The notes under the pieces: model-generated
What the model was told of the DNA's origin: nothing
The model's database searches: none
Seen by the model: only the letters and a program-made list of their open reading frames with translations
In this document: positions 19,124 through 26,910 of the stretch, piece by piece
Layout of the letters: every line of letters begins with the position of its first letter
Numbering within the stretch: the first letter of the stretch is position 1
Source: Adhaeretor mobilis
Lineage (GTDB): Bacteria > Planctomycetota > Planctomycetia > Pirellulales > Lacipirellulaceae
DNA length: 64,000 nucleotides
Direction of reading: 5' to 3'
Assembly (NCBI RefSeq): GCF_007741515.1
Contig: NZ_CP036263.1
Coordinates: 4,885,178-4,949,177, forward strand
Program-made: the position numbers and the translations under genes

Positions 19124-19258
19124 ATGCGTTTCGGAATTATTGGCCTCATCGTACTGATTCTCATTGTCGCCGCCATCATGAAGAGTGCCGCGGTAGGCGG
19201 CCTCGGCGGAATATTGCTGTTGGTACTGATTGTCATGCTACTCACGGGACGTCTATGA
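19124..19258 (+). CDS. Small hydrophobic membrane protein, 44 aa
   Basis: ATG at 19124 to TGA at 19256-19258. The product is almost entirely apolar (MRFGIIGLIVLILIVAAIMK, then GGLGGILLLVLIVMLLTGRL), with two predicted helices joined by a Gly-rich turn. It resembles in size and layout the very small membrane proteins of the DUF3309/YtjA kind common in stress loci, but I cannot place it in a family. It lies 102 bp after the preceding gene and 58 bp before the next one, all on the same strand. Confidence 0.55.
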   Translation: MRFGIIGLIVLILIVAAIMKSAAVGGLGGILLLVLIVMLLTGRL

Positions 19259-19316
19259 AAACATTCTTAAGAACTGAGATGAACCGAAGCCAAGCTCAAA
19301 ATTGCTCGTTGCTGAT

Positions 19317-20315
19317 ATGAAAAGTCGTGAAGTCCATTTGCAGTCTCGCCCTCAAGGGATTCCCAAAGAGAACAATTTTGTGCTGACTGAGGCAACCTTG
19401 CCTAATGTGGGCAAGGGCGAATTCCTCGTTCGCAACGAATGGTTCTCCGTTGATCCCTATATGCGCGGACGCATGCGAGAGGGCGAGAGCTACGTTGAAC
19501 CGTTCGAACTCAATCAGCCCATGGAGGGCGGCTGCTTAGGCAAGGTTGAAAGCTCGAACAACCCTGATTTTCAGGAAGGTGACTACGTTCTGGGCAACCA
19601 AGGCTGGCGTGAATGCTGGATCTCCGATGGTGAGGGAGTCATGAAAATTGATTCTTCAGCAGCTCCCCCGCAAGCTTATCTAAGTGTACTCGGAATGACC
19701 GGCATGACAGCCTATGTGGGGCTCACTCAAGTCGGAAATCTTCAAGACGGAGAGCGGGTATTTGTTTCTGCGGCCTCTGGTGCTGTGGGGTCGATTGTCT
19801 GTCAAATAGCTAAAGCTAAGGGATGTTTCGTTATCGGTAGTGCTGGATCGACGGGAAAAATTGCCTGGCTGAAAGAGAATGCCGGCGTGGATAAAGCCTT
19901 CAACTATCACGAGACCAATAACATTTCTCAGGAAATCGCTGAGCTATCTCCTGACGGGATTGATCTCTACTTCGATAACGTTGGCGGAGATCATTTGCAG
20001 GGCGCTATCGACAATATGAACGACCGAGGCAGAATCGTTTGCTGCGGAATGATTTCGACCTACAACGAACAAGACCCCGAACCTGGGCCAAACAATCTGT
20101 TCAAAATAATTGGCAAGCGTATTCGGATGGAAGGATTTATCGTTCGAGACCACATGGACTTGAAAGATGAGTTCGTCAAAGCCATGCAGAGCTGGATTCA
20201 GTCTGACCAGATTGTCTGGAAAGAAACCATCACCGAAGGCCTGGAGAATGCCCCACAAGCGTTCATTAATTTGCTTAGTGGGGAAAAGCTCGGAAAAGCC
20301 CTGGTAAAAGTCTGA
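19317..20315 (+). CDS. NADP-dependent oxidoreductase, zinc-free MDR superfamily (CurA/LTB4-dehydrogenase-like)
   Basis: From ATG at 19317 (MKSREVHLQSRPQGIP) the protein has 332 residues, usual for this family. The start at an earlier TTG (19302) would add only five residues. The N-terminal half is GroES-like (WFSVDPYMRGRM). The Rossmann part carries the fingerprint VFVSAASGAVGSIVCQIAK, with the AxxGxxG pattern of NADP-binding MDR enzymes, followed by DLYFDNVGG, typical of 2-alkenal and prostaglandin/leukotriene reductases. No catalytic or structural zinc cysteines are present, as expected. Likely role: NADPH-dependent reduction of activated C=C bonds in reactive aldehydes or quinones. Substrate not predictable. 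Confidence 0.85.
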   Translation: MKSREVHLQSRPQGIPKENNFVLTEATLPNVGKGEFLVRNEWFSVDPYMRGRMREGESYVEPFELNQPMEGGCLGKVESSNNPDFQEGDYVLGNQGWRECWISDGEGVMKIDSSAAPPQAYLSVLGMTGMTAYVGLTQVGNLQDGERVFVSAASGAVGSIVCQIAKAKGCFVIGSAGSTGKIAWLKENAGVDKAFNYHETNNISQEIAELSPDGIDLYFDNVGGDHLQGAIDNMNDRGRIVCCGMISTYNEQDPEPGPNNLFKIIGKRIRMEGFIVRDHMDLKDEFVKAMQSWIQSDQIVWKETITEGLENAPQAFINLLSGEKLGKALVKV

Positions 20316-20457
20316 TTAATCCCTCGAGAACTCCAGGACCAGAGAATTGGCATCCAACTTGCTCTTACGAGATTCAAGGTTTTAGAGAGACTTGGCTCTT
20401 GATTGCAGCAGGTTCCGTATTTCCGCCTGACCTACGGAAACTTGTTGTAGCTTGAGC

Positions 20458-20476
20458 TTGCAGTCCTAGACTGCAA
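20458..20476 (+). promoter_or_regulatory. Small perfect hairpin in the leader region of a lipoprotein gene
   Basis: The gap 20316-20567 is GC-balanced and contains two short stems: ttccg/cggaa near 20420-20440, and the perfect ttgcagtc-cta-gactgcaa at 20458-20476. They lie about 90-150 bp before the lipoprotein start. There is no T-run, so this is not a simple terminator. It could be a leader structure or the end of the preceding transcript; this is weak. Confidence 0.25.
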
Positions 20477-20567
20477 ACCTGCGATGTCAGGAGGCGCTGT
20501 GCCGAGACAGTTGCTTCCTGGCGTCGCTTTTTGTTTCCCACTGCCAAACATTACCTAGAGAACCATC

Positions 20568-20756
20568 ATGAAAACTCTTTTAGCGAAGTTCGGCATCAGT
20601 AGCATAGCGTTCGCACTTTTTGCCGCTCTCTCGATTTCCCTAGCTGGTTGCGATAACGAAAGGGAAGTCTTAGACGTTGAAACGCCTGATGGCGAAGTGG
20701 AAATTGATCGCGATCCAGACAATGGTGATATCGATGTCGAGACAGAGGATAACTAG
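20568..20756 (+). CDS. Small lipoprotein, 62 aa
   Basis: The protein starts MKTLLAKFGISSIAFALFAA and has a clear lipobox, SLAGC, with the modified cysteine at residue 28. The mature part is only about 35 residues and very acidic (DVETPDGEVEIDRDPDNGDI). Such short acidic lipoproteins are frequent but uncharacterised in planctomycetes. A strong intrinsic terminator follows 39 bp after the stop, so it is the end of a transcript. Confidence 0.75.
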   Translation: MKTLLAKFGISSIAFALFAALSISLAGCDNEREVLDVETPDGEVEIDRDPDNGDIDVETEDN

Positions 20757-20794
20757 CAGTATTGCCCGCCGTCTCAATAGTAAACTCATTCACT

Positions 20795-20826
20795 GTGGCG
20801 AAGCCCCCGGCTTCGCCACTTTTTTC
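20795..20826 (+). terminator. Rho-independent terminator after the lipoprotein gene
   Basis: Perfect 11-bp stem gtggcgaagcc / ggcttcgccac with a short C-rich loop, followed directly by six T. It is oriented for the plus-strand lipoprotein gene. Confidence 0.9.
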
Positions 20827-21065
20827 TTGCGCGTGCCTTATTAACGGTGAGACGAAAGCGGGAAGTTGATTGTCTAGGCACCACTCTGGTTTCCCGTCGT
20901 TCATTACAAGCCACCGTCTACATCGAAAAGATTATTGACTAACAGCAGGATAGCCCGTGTATGGGAGCAATTACCTACTTGGCACAAGGGTTGCTGACTA
21001 TATCAAGTAGAGAGATGTACTAGAGGGCAGGACCGACTTGCAATATGAAACCTAAGGAGAAAGCT

Positions 21066-21269
21066 ATGAATTGGGACCAAATCGAAGGCAAATGGAAACA
21101 AGCAAAAGGACAAGTGAAAGAAAAATGGGGCGACCTGACTGACGACGAGGTGGACCAAATTGCCGGCAACCGTGATCAACTTGTTGGTAAAGTCCAAGAG
21201 AAATATGGCATCGCCAAGGAAGAAGCTGAGAAGCAAGTTTCACAGTTTGAAAGCTCTTGTAATTGCTGA
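21066..21269 (+). CDS. CsbD family stress protein
   Basis: I choose the ATG at 21066 (MNWDQIEGKWKQAKGQVKEK) because an aaggag site lies 7 bp upstream. The 67-residue protein has the CsbD signature throughout: W-x-x-IEGKWKQ, KGQVKEKWGDLTDDE, and GKVQEKYGIAKEEAEKQV. CsbD-like proteins are small, helical, abundant under general stress in many bacteria; their molecular role is unknown. The C-terminus ends in two cysteines (CNC), unusual for the family. It sits among other stress-type genes (PRC-barrel, GlsB-like). Confidence 0.9.
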   Translation: MNWDQIEGKWKQAKGQVKEKWGDLTDDEVDQIAGNRDQLVGKVQEKYGIAKEEAEKQVSQFESSCNC

Positions 21270-21388
21270 ATGGTTTGACGACATGCGTGGCGGCTATCTG
21301 GCCGCCGGCTAAAACGTCTCGGCTACCCTATCGCGGGATGTTCCTGCGGATGAAGACGAATTAGCTATTTAAGTAGAAGGAATCAAAG

Positions 21389-21955
21389 ATGACAATTTCG
21401 AACCTACTTCCCGGTGGAATCGCATTAGGACTCTGCACATTGCTAGCTGTCGGAAGTGTGATAGCCCAGGGCAATGCGACTCTCAACGAGCGTAATGTCA
21501 AGCAGCGCAACACAAATCGGCTGGATGGCAACAAGGTGGATAAGAAAATGCAGGGCAATATGGTTCGTGCGAGCCAGCTAACCGGCATGAATATCTACAC
21601 ACCTAACGGTGAAAGCCTGGGTGAGATTAACGATATCGTGCTCGACTGTCACAAAGGAAAAATCGCCTACGCTGCGGTAACTTATGGTGGATTCTTAGGG
21701 ATGGGCGACAAGATGTTCGCCGTACCTTTTGAAGCCTTTAAGACCCGCACCGATCCGGATGACCGCGACGAGACCATGCTAACGCTCGACGTGACCCAGC
21801 AGAAACTGGAAGGTGCTCAGGGGTTCAACCAGGACAACTGGCCTAATTTTGCGGACAAGAGCTTCGCAATGCAGTTCGATAAGCGTTACGGCGTTGATCG
21901 CAAGAAGATGCAAGTGGAGCGTCACCGCCAGCTTAATAACAACGACGACAACTAA
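21389..21955 (+). CDS. PRC-barrel domain protein, exported
   Basis: A 188-residue protein with a signal peptide at residues 1-26 (GIALGLCTLLAVGSVIAQG). Residues about 58-130 form a PRC-barrel (ASQLTGMNIYTPNGESLGEI, DIVLDCHKGKIAYAAVTYGG), the beta-barrel fold known from photosynthetic reaction centre H subunits and many stress proteins. An aagga ribosome site lies before the ATG. The C-terminal tail is basic then Asn/Asp-rich. An intrinsic terminator follows at 22009. Likely periplasmic; its ligand or partner is unknown. Confidence 0.85.
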   Translation: MTISNLLPGGIALGLCTLLAVGSVIAQGNATLNERNVKQRNTNRLDGNKVDKKMQGNMVRASQLTGMNIYTPNGESLGEINDIVLDCHKGKIAYAAVTYGGFLGMGDKMFAVPFEAFKTRTDPDDRDETMLTLDVTQQKLEGAQGFNQDNWPNFADKSFAMQFDKRYGVDRKKMQVERHRQLNNNDDN

Positions 21956-22008
21956 CCACGGTACTAGCACGCTTCGTGTTTGATGCGAGCTACATTATTT
22001 CGATTCCA

Positions 22009-22046
22009 CCGCGGGTTACTCAATTTGGGTAGCCCGCGGCATTTTT
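22009..22046 (+). terminator. Rho-independent terminator after the PRC-barrel gene
   Basis: Stem ccgcgggtta / tagcccgcgg with one G-T pair and a loop of about 14 bases, followed by a run of five T. It precedes the GlsB-like gene start by 25 bp, so it separates two transcripts. Confidence 0.75.
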
Positions 22047-22070
22047 CCAACGATTGGAAGTATTGCATTT

Positions 22071-22367
22071 ATGATTGGCAACATTATCGGGTGGTGTGTG
22101 TTTGGGCTGATCGTCGGAGCGATTGTCCGCGCACTGTCTCCCAACGACAATGTGCAAGGTTGCCTGCCTACGATTGCTGTCGGGGTGGGCGGATCTTTCA
22201 CGGGGGGCATGATCTGGTACCTGTTGTTCGGTTCTGAAGAAGTCGGCATACAGCCGTCAGGATTCATCGGGGCTATCCTCGGCGGGTTAGTTATGTTGTG
22301 GGCCCTCCGCTGGTTCACTCACCGCCAGATTAACTCTCGTGGGGACTTCGAATCCCGCGAGGACTGA
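22071..22367 (+). CDS. GlsB/YeaQ/YmgE family stress membrane protein
   Basis: A 98-residue protein with the Gly-rich three-helix pattern of the transglycosylase-associated (YeaQ/YmgE/GlsB) family: MIGNIIGWCVFGLIVGAIVR, then TIAVGVGGSFTGGMIWYLLF, then GFIGAILGGLVMLWALRW. Helices span about 3-22, 33-55 and 64-83. Members are small inner-membrane proteins induced by general stress, function unsettled. The gene is followed immediately by truncated gene fragments, where the zone of decayed sequence begins. Confidence 0.9.
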   Translation: MIGNIIGWCVFGLIVGAIVRALSPNDNVQGCLPTIAVGVGGSFTGGMIWYLLFGSEEVGIQPSGFIGAILGGLVMLWALRWFTHRQINSRGDFESRED

Positions 22368-22395
22368 GTCGTCCTTTTTAAAGATAAAAGCCACG

Positions 22396-22484
22396 CCTGA
22401 ATGGACGGCGAAGGATAAACGACAATATGAGCACGTGAAAAAGAGCGCGCTGGAGCAAGGCAAGTCTGAACAGCAAGCTGAGAT
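22396..22484 (+). pseudogene. Truncated small basic protein, cut at the duplication junction
   Basis: The reading PEWTAKDKRQYEHVKKSALE, then QGKSEQQAE, matches the start of a widespread small protein family of form PWTxKDERQYEHIKxS...GRSExxAEEIAARTVNKxR, often annotated as plasmid stabilisation protein. The match ends at QAE exactly where the 266-bp duplicated block begins (22485). The start codon is also lost: the frame runs back into the preceding gene. It is a gene remnant truncated at both ends. Confidence 0.55.
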
Positions 22485-22554
22485 AGGGCCCAAACGCGCG
22501 CCAAGGATTCTTCCCGTCGCGATCTTCGAGGATTCGTTGTTGTTCGGCATTCAT
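22485..22554 (-). pseudogene. GH63-like glucosidase, 5' fragment (copy A)
   Basis: ATG at 22554 followed by MNAEQQRILEDRDGKNPWRA and FG, matching the start of the longer glucosidase relic at 26910 nearly residue for residue. Homology ends at 22485, where the truncated small basic gene abuts head-on. No function can remain. Confidence 0.75.
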
Positions 22555-22567
22555 GATTGAGTATTTC

Positions 22568-22747
22568 TTAGCGAGTCCACGCCAGCCATTTGTGAAACAT
22601 TGACTTTACGAGCGGTGTGAGCCGGGTGCGGTTGTACTGATCGCCGAGCTTGCGGATTGCCTCGGCCTGCGTCGGATAGGGATGGATGGTGCTCGCAATC
22701 TTGCCAAGGCCGAGCTTGTTGGTCATCGCCAACGTCACTTCGGAAAT
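22568..22747 (-). pseudogene. Mercuric-reductase-like enzyme, C-terminal fragment (copy A)
   Basis: The minus strand reads LISEVTLAMTNKLGLGKIAS, TIHPYPTQAEAIRKLGDQ and a tail ending FHKWLAWTR, equivalent to the last about 60 residues of the complete enzyme encoded at 26924-28435. It lacks any start, FAD or NAD domain. The C-terminal His of the HPYPT motif is retained. The upstream end joins the truncated EgtD-like gene. Confidence 0.8.
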
Positions 22748-23034
22748 CAGGTCTCCAGCACTTCGAGCAAGAGTCGTGTCTTTATCGAACTGCCGCTGCC
22801 GTATTCAACCAACTTCACGTTTCGATCTAGCTGCTCTGCACTTTCGACGGCATTGGTACTCATGATCCCGAGTTCGGTGCGAGTCAAGTAGTACTCGTCG
22901 AGTTCACCGATCTTATCAAATAGTTGCGAGCCCTTTTCGTCATAGAAGTACTTGCAAAGCAATTCCTTTTTTCGCGCCACTCCCTCGGTGGCCTCTGCAA
23001 GGAAATCTTCGGTGGCTAGAGTCTGCTCAATCAT
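22747..23034 (-). pseudogene. EgtD-like histidine N-methyltransferase, N-terminal fragment
   Basis: A 95-codon frame starting MIEQTLATEDFLAEATEGVA. It contains KELLCKYFYDEKGSQLFDKI, ELDEYYLTRTE and VEYGSGSSIKTRLLLEVLE, the conserved first part of EgtD-type L-histidine N-alpha-methyltransferases (about 320 residues, first step of ergothioneine synthesis), up to the first SAM-binding motif. It stops at 22747, precisely at the edge of the duplicated block, so about 70% of the protein is missing. It starts 32 bp after the patatin gene on the same strand, suggesting it was once part of that operon. It is almost certainly non-functional. Confidence 0.8.
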
Positions 23035-23066
23035 GATATCGTCTCGGAGATTTCTGGTGGCACAGG

Positions 23067-24134
23067 CTAATCGAAACCAAACTCATCAAGGTCAATGGCG
23101 TCTTCATCGGAATCGAAGGGGACAAATTGATCTCGATGATGTTGCAGGAAGGAATCGCTTACCCAGTCAAAGGTTTCTTCAGCACGCTTTTCACCCATGG
23201 CGAACAGCGCTGGAATATTTTCGACTTCGGCGAGACCCCACTGGCGTTCCATCGGAAAGTTGACGTGTCGGTAGCGGTCTCCCAGCAAGTACTTCAACGG
23301 CAAGTGAAGCCCTTGGACTTGTGAGGTACTCATCAAATCGGCAACTCGCGGTGCCCAAAACAACACGCCCGCGTCTGCGCCGGGTGGTTCTAGTGAGTAT
23401 TGAGCTCGGCCCGTGCCAATCGAAAGTAGATGAACCTCTTTGGTGCTGTACGCTGGATCCATGCCTTCACGCGTGCAGAATTGCTGAATCCGCATGGTTT
23501 CGGAAAACGCCAGCATACTTGGGTCGGCAGCCCAAACACCTCCGTCTACAAACGCCTCGTCGCGAATCTGTCGATGTGGAAAATACGTAGGCGCTGCTGT
23601 CGCTGCGATCACTACGTCGGAAACTTTCAAGTTGCTGTCGCGAACTCCCAAGGGCAGATGCCGCGATCGGAATATGTGAGGCTCTCCGCGGCTGAGATTG
23701 ACCGAAGGAATAATCAGCCTTGTAAATTCAACCGACTTGAGTGTTCGATCTCCAAAACCCTCATCGAAAGCGGTCTGCAAGGCATGTGGGCAGTATCGAG
23801 CCCGGAATGCCGAGTCCAACCCGCTGCCAGTTTTTTCCCGGAAAACCCAATTCGCGACGGGAAAGATAAATCGCATTAGCCGCTTTGCCTTGTAAGGTGG
23901 CCTGGGCGTAAATATCTGCTCGCCATATCGGACGTAGAAGTCATGCATTTGCTCGGCCGACATCCCCAGAGCCAATCCGGCTGCAATGATCCCTCCCGTT
24001 GAGGTACCGGCAATCAGGTCGAACGATTCTGCGATGGGGCGACCGAGCTTTTGTTCCAGTTCCTTCAAGTAGGAAGTGATAAATGCGCCGCGGATGCCTC
24101 CGCCAATTAAGGAGAGGATTTGAAAACGAGCCAT
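23067..24134 (-). CDS. Patatin-like phospholipase
   Basis: A 355-residue patatin protein. The oxyanion-hole glycine loop is GGGIRGAF (residues 11-18), the nucleophile elbow is GTSTGG (Ser about 45), and the second catalytic residue lies in FVDGGVWA (Asp about 197). Together they form the Ser-Asp dyad of lipid acyl hydrolases. The Asp that usually precedes the glycine loop (DGGG) is Ile here. It has no signal peptide, so action on membrane lipids from the cytoplasm is likely. Related enzymes include CBASS phospholipase effectors (CapV), but no nucleotide cyclase gene is nearby. ATG at 24134. Confidence 0.9.
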   Translation of the reverse strand: MARFQILSLIGGGIRGAFITSYLKELEQKLGRPIAESFDLIAGTSTGGIIAAGLALGMSAEQMHDFYVRYGEQIFTPRPPYKAKRLMRFIFPVANWVFREKTGSGLDSAFRARYCPHALQTAFDEGFGDRTLKSVEFTRLIIPSVNLSRGEPHIFRSRHLPLGVRDSNLKVSDVVIAATAAPTYFPHRQIRDEAFVDGGVWAADPSMLAFSETMRIQQFCTREGMDPAYSTKEVHLLSIGTGRAQYSLEPPGADAGVLFWAPRVADLMSTSQVQGLHLPLKYLLGDRYRHVNFPMERQWGLAEVENIPALFAMGEKRAEETFDWVSDSFLQHHRDQFVPFDSDEDAIDLDEFGFD

Positions 24135-24204
24135 TGTGATTCCGTTTGCGTTACATTCAGGTGTTTGACTGCCGACTACTCAATTCGCAATACAGATGCT
24201 CGAT

Positions 24205-24951
24205 CTACCGATGTTCGGGGTTCTCGTAGTCGAATCGGCAGCCGGCGTCCCATTGAGAGCGTTGGTTGCCGTGAGCGGGAATTCCCCCAGCGTCCTTAAT
24301 CATGCGAGCCAAATGCATGAGGTTCCAAGTCATGAAAGTCGTATTGCGGTTGGTGAAGTCGTTCTCAGGGCCGCCGGAACCTGGATCGAGATAGGACGGG
24401 CCGGGACCTGCTTCACCCAGCCATGCCGCGTCCGCCTGAGGGGGAATCGCATACCCGAGATGCTGTAGCGAGTAGAGAATGTTCATCGAGCAGTGCTTCG
24501 CACCGTCCTCATTGCCTGTGATCAGGCAACCACCGACGCGCCCGTAGTAGGCGTACTGGCCTTGCTCGTTCAAATCACCTGACGACGAGTAGAGACGTTC
24601 AATCACTTGAGTACAGACCGACGATTTTTCACCCAGCCAAATCGGCGACGTGATTACGAGGATGTCCGCTGCTTTGACTTTCTCGTTAATCTGGGGCCAC
24701 TCGTCTTGATCCCAACCTTGCTCAGTCATGTCGGGGTAGACGCCGAAAGCTAAACTAAAGTCCACGGGCCGCAGTACCTCAACAGAAACGCCATTGGCTT
24801 CCAGAATCGTCTGGGAAATATCGATCAGACCTTGTGTATGTGATTTGTCTGGCGACTTCTTAAGTGTGCAATTCAGAAATAGAGCTCTCAGGTCGGAAAA
24901 ATCCCATTTGCTTTGCGAGCACATTTGCTGTTGTTGTTCGTTGAGCTCCAT
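24205..24951 (-). CDS. Flavodoxin-family / NAD(P)H-dependent FMN reductase-like protein
   Basis: A 248-residue flavodoxin-fold protein. The first strand and phosphate loop are LRALFLNCTLKKSPDKSHTQ. Further family features are ADILVITSPIWLGEKSSVCTQ (the flavin-contacting loop) and YYGRVGGCLITGNEDGAKHC. These match the NADPH-dependent FMN reductase/flavodoxin-like family found in many stress and detoxification loci. It likely binds FMN and transfers electrons in the cytoplasm; the partner is unknown. It lies between the patatin and malic enzyme genes, all on the minus strand, with gaps of 70 and 62 bp. Confidence 0.85.
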   Translation of the reverse strand: MELNEQQQQMCSQSKWDFSDLRALFLNCTLKKSPDKSHTQGLIDISQTILEANGVSVEVLRPVDFSLAFGVYPDMTEQGWDQDEWPQINEKVKAADILVITSPIWLGEKSSVCTQVIERLYSSSGDLNEQGQYAYYGRVGGCLITGNEDGAKHCSMNILYSLQHLGYAIPPQADAAWLGEAGPGPSYLDPGSGGPENDFTNRNTTFMTWNLMHLARMIKDAGGIPAHGNQRSQWDAGCRFDYENPEHR

Positions 24952-25013
24952 TTTGGTCTCCAGGCGATTTGCGCAAGTTTGAGGAAAAAGTTTGTCGTTG
25001 TTCTAGTCGGGGG

Positions 25014-26192
25014 TTAGCTGTCATTTCTTTGTGCCGCCTCGGCGACTGCTGCGGCTACGCGAGGTGCAACACTACGATCCAATGGGTCGGGCAAGACACG
25101 TTCCGGAGACGGCCTCGACGTCGCAGAGGCTAAAGCATGAGCTGCCGCTATTTTCATTTCTTCGGAAATTACACTGGCACCTGCGTCCAACGCCCCACGA
25201 AAGATGCCAGGAAATGCCAGCACATTATTGATCTGATTGGGAAAGTCACTCCGCCCGGTACCGACCACTGCGGCGCCTCCGCGTCTCGCATCGTCCGGCA
25301 TGATCTCCGGTGTTGGATTGGCCATTGCCAAAACGATCGAGTCTGTGGCCATTGTTGAGACGTCGTCCGAAGAAAGCAAGTTGCCTTTGCTGACGCCAAT
25401 AAAGACATCGGCTCCGTCGATCATATCTTGCAGCGTCCCCCTGCGATTCTCGCGATTCGTGTAGGAAAGCAGTTCGTGCTTGTAGTTGGCCAAATCGCTA
25501 CGGCTGTTGTGAATCGCGCCTTTAGAGTCACACACGACAACATCGTCAACTGGGATGCAGACATTCGGGCTGTGGCCGACACAACGCAATAGACGTGCGA
25601 TCGCTGTCCCGGCAGCACCGGCGCCGTTGATCACGACTTTCATTTGAGTGATGTCACGTTCGAGTACTTTTGCGGCGTTGAGTAGCGCGGCCAACAGGAC
25701 AATCGCCGTGCCGTGTTGATCATCGTGAAAGACGGGGACGCCGATATCCTGCAACTGCTGCTCGACGGCAAAACAACGTGGAGCCGAGATATCTTCCAGG
25801 TTGATACCGCCGAAAACCGGTGCAATTCGCCGCACCGTGGCGACTATTTCGTCAACGTCCTGTGTGTCGAGGCAAATGGGCCATGCGTCGATGTTGGCGA
25901 ACTCCTTGAACAGCAACGACTTGCCTTCCATCACGGGGATGGCTGCGTGTGGGCCAATGTTTCCGAGTCCCAGCACTGCCGATCCGTCAGTCACTACCGC
26001 AACCGAGTTTCGCTTGATCGTCAACTCACGAGCCTTGTTCTGATCACTCGCGATGACTTCGCACGGGCGTGCGACACCAGGTGTGTACGCCAGCGACAGA
26101 TCATCGCGGCTGGCTATCGGCATCTTTCCAACGACGCCAATTTTTCCACGGAGTTGTTCGTGGATAAGGAGACTTCGCTCAAAGAAATCCAT
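25014..26192 (-). CDS. NAD(P)-dependent malic enzyme
   Basis: I use the ATG at 26192 (MDFFERSLLIHEQLRGKIGV), seven codons inside the longest frame. The 392-residue protein has the short bacterial malic enzyme layout. Visible blocks are SLAYTPGVARPCE (Tyr of the substrate site), NSVAVVTDGSAVLGLGNIG, the metal-binding region GINLEDISAPRCF with VPVFHDDQHGTA, the dinucleotide loop VINGAGAAGTAIAR, and ANPTPEI. It converts malate to pyruvate plus CO2 with NAD or NADP reduction in the cytoplasm. The tail lacks the phosphotransacetylase domain of the long form. All catalytic blocks appear intact. Confidence 0.93.
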   Translation of the reverse strand: MDFFERSLLIHEQLRGKIGVVGKMPIASRDDLSLAYTPGVARPCEVIASDQNKARELTIKRNSVAVVTDGSAVLGLGNIGPHAAIPVMEGKSLLFKEFANIDAWPICLDTQDVDEIVATVRRIAPVFGGINLEDISAPRCFAVEQQLQDIGVPVFHDDQHGTAIVLLAALLNAAKVLERDITQMKVVINGAGAAGTAIARLLRCVGHSPNVCIPVDDVVVCDSKGAIHNSRSDLANYKHELLSYTNRENRRGTLQDMIDGADVFIGVSKGNLLSSDDVSTMATDSIVLAMANPTPEIMPDDARRGGAAVVGTGRSDFPNQINNVLAFPGIFRGALDAGASVISEEMKIAAAHALASATSRPSPERVLPDPLDRSVAPRVAAAVAEAAQRNDS

Positions 26193-26274
26193 TGTCGGTT
26201 TGTCCTTTCTCAAGTCTGGTTACAATTTCGCCAAAATCGAATGTATCGGTTGAGTCTCGGCCAATGGCATGTGG

Positions 26275-26910
26275 CTAAACAACGCCGTAGGCCAACATGG
26301 AGTCAGCGACCTTTATGAAACCCGCGGACTCCGTCGCCTCGGGCCCCCGGTTGTGAACCGTGACCTTCACATGAATATCCTCGGCATCCGCTTTCACGTA
26401 CTCAACAAAGACATCGAAGTAGCGGTCATCGTCAAAAGCATCCGTGTCGATCAACTCAACTTCGGGTTGATCCTTGCCCGTCTGGTTCCGCGACACCAGT
26501 TCGTCTTACGGAAACCCGCGCTGTGGATATTTGTAGAGCGTTTTCAAATAGGAGTTCGTCGGCGTGCCGTCGAGGTAATAGTAGACCTCCTTGACATCTT
26601 CACCATGATTACCTTCGTTTCCCGTTAGCCCGAACATTCGCTCTTTCAGAACGGGGTCTCTACCGTTCCACATTGCGAGCGACAGACAAAGTCGCTGCTT
26701 GTCGTCGCAGAAGCCCGCGATTCCATCCTCGCCCCAACGGTAAGCGCGACTGCGTGACGCCTCGTGGCTCACGTATTCCCAGGCCTCGCCGTGCTCACTA
26801 TAGTCTTCGCGCATCGTTCCCCATTGGCGCTCGCTAAGGTAGGGCCCAAACGCGCGCCAAGGATTCTTCCCGTCGCGATCTTCGATGAGTCGTTGTTGTT
26901 CGGCATTCAT
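26275..26910 (-). pseudogene. GH63-like glucosidase, N-terminal part with in-frame nonsense codon, truncated
   Basis: The frame starts MNAEQQRLIEDRDGKNPWRA and carries YLSERQWGTMREDYSEHGEA, LKERMFGLTGNEGNHGEDVK and YYYLDGTPTNSYLKTLYKYP. These are the N-terminal blocks of the large (about 880-residue) glucosidases of the MGH1/GH63-like family. At QRGFP the codon expected to encode Tyr is TAA (26506-26508). The same frame continues after it with DELVSRNQTGKDQPEVEL and FDDDRYFDVFVEY. After VHNRGPEAT homology is lost and the frame ends at 26275. So there is one nonsense change plus loss of about three quarters of the gene. It begins 14 bp after the reductase stop, as a downstream operon member. 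Confidence 0.85.

Larger units (their letters stand above)
22485..22750. repeat. 266-bp duplicated block, copy A (partner 26841-27106)
   Basis: This block is collinear and without net indels with 26841-27106; most bases are identical, with differences concentrated toward the right end. It contains, on the minus strand, the last about 60 codons of the mercuric-reductase-like gene (22568-22747) and the first 23 codons of the glucosidase gene (22485-22554). In copy B these are parts of longer genes; in copy A both are cut off by unrelated sequence. Confidence 0.85.

Noticed and set aside
23067..24134. Patatin as a CBASS effector
   Set aside because: The enzyme resembles CapV-type phospholipases, but no nucleotide cyclase or accessory gene lies near it; neighbours are metabolic.
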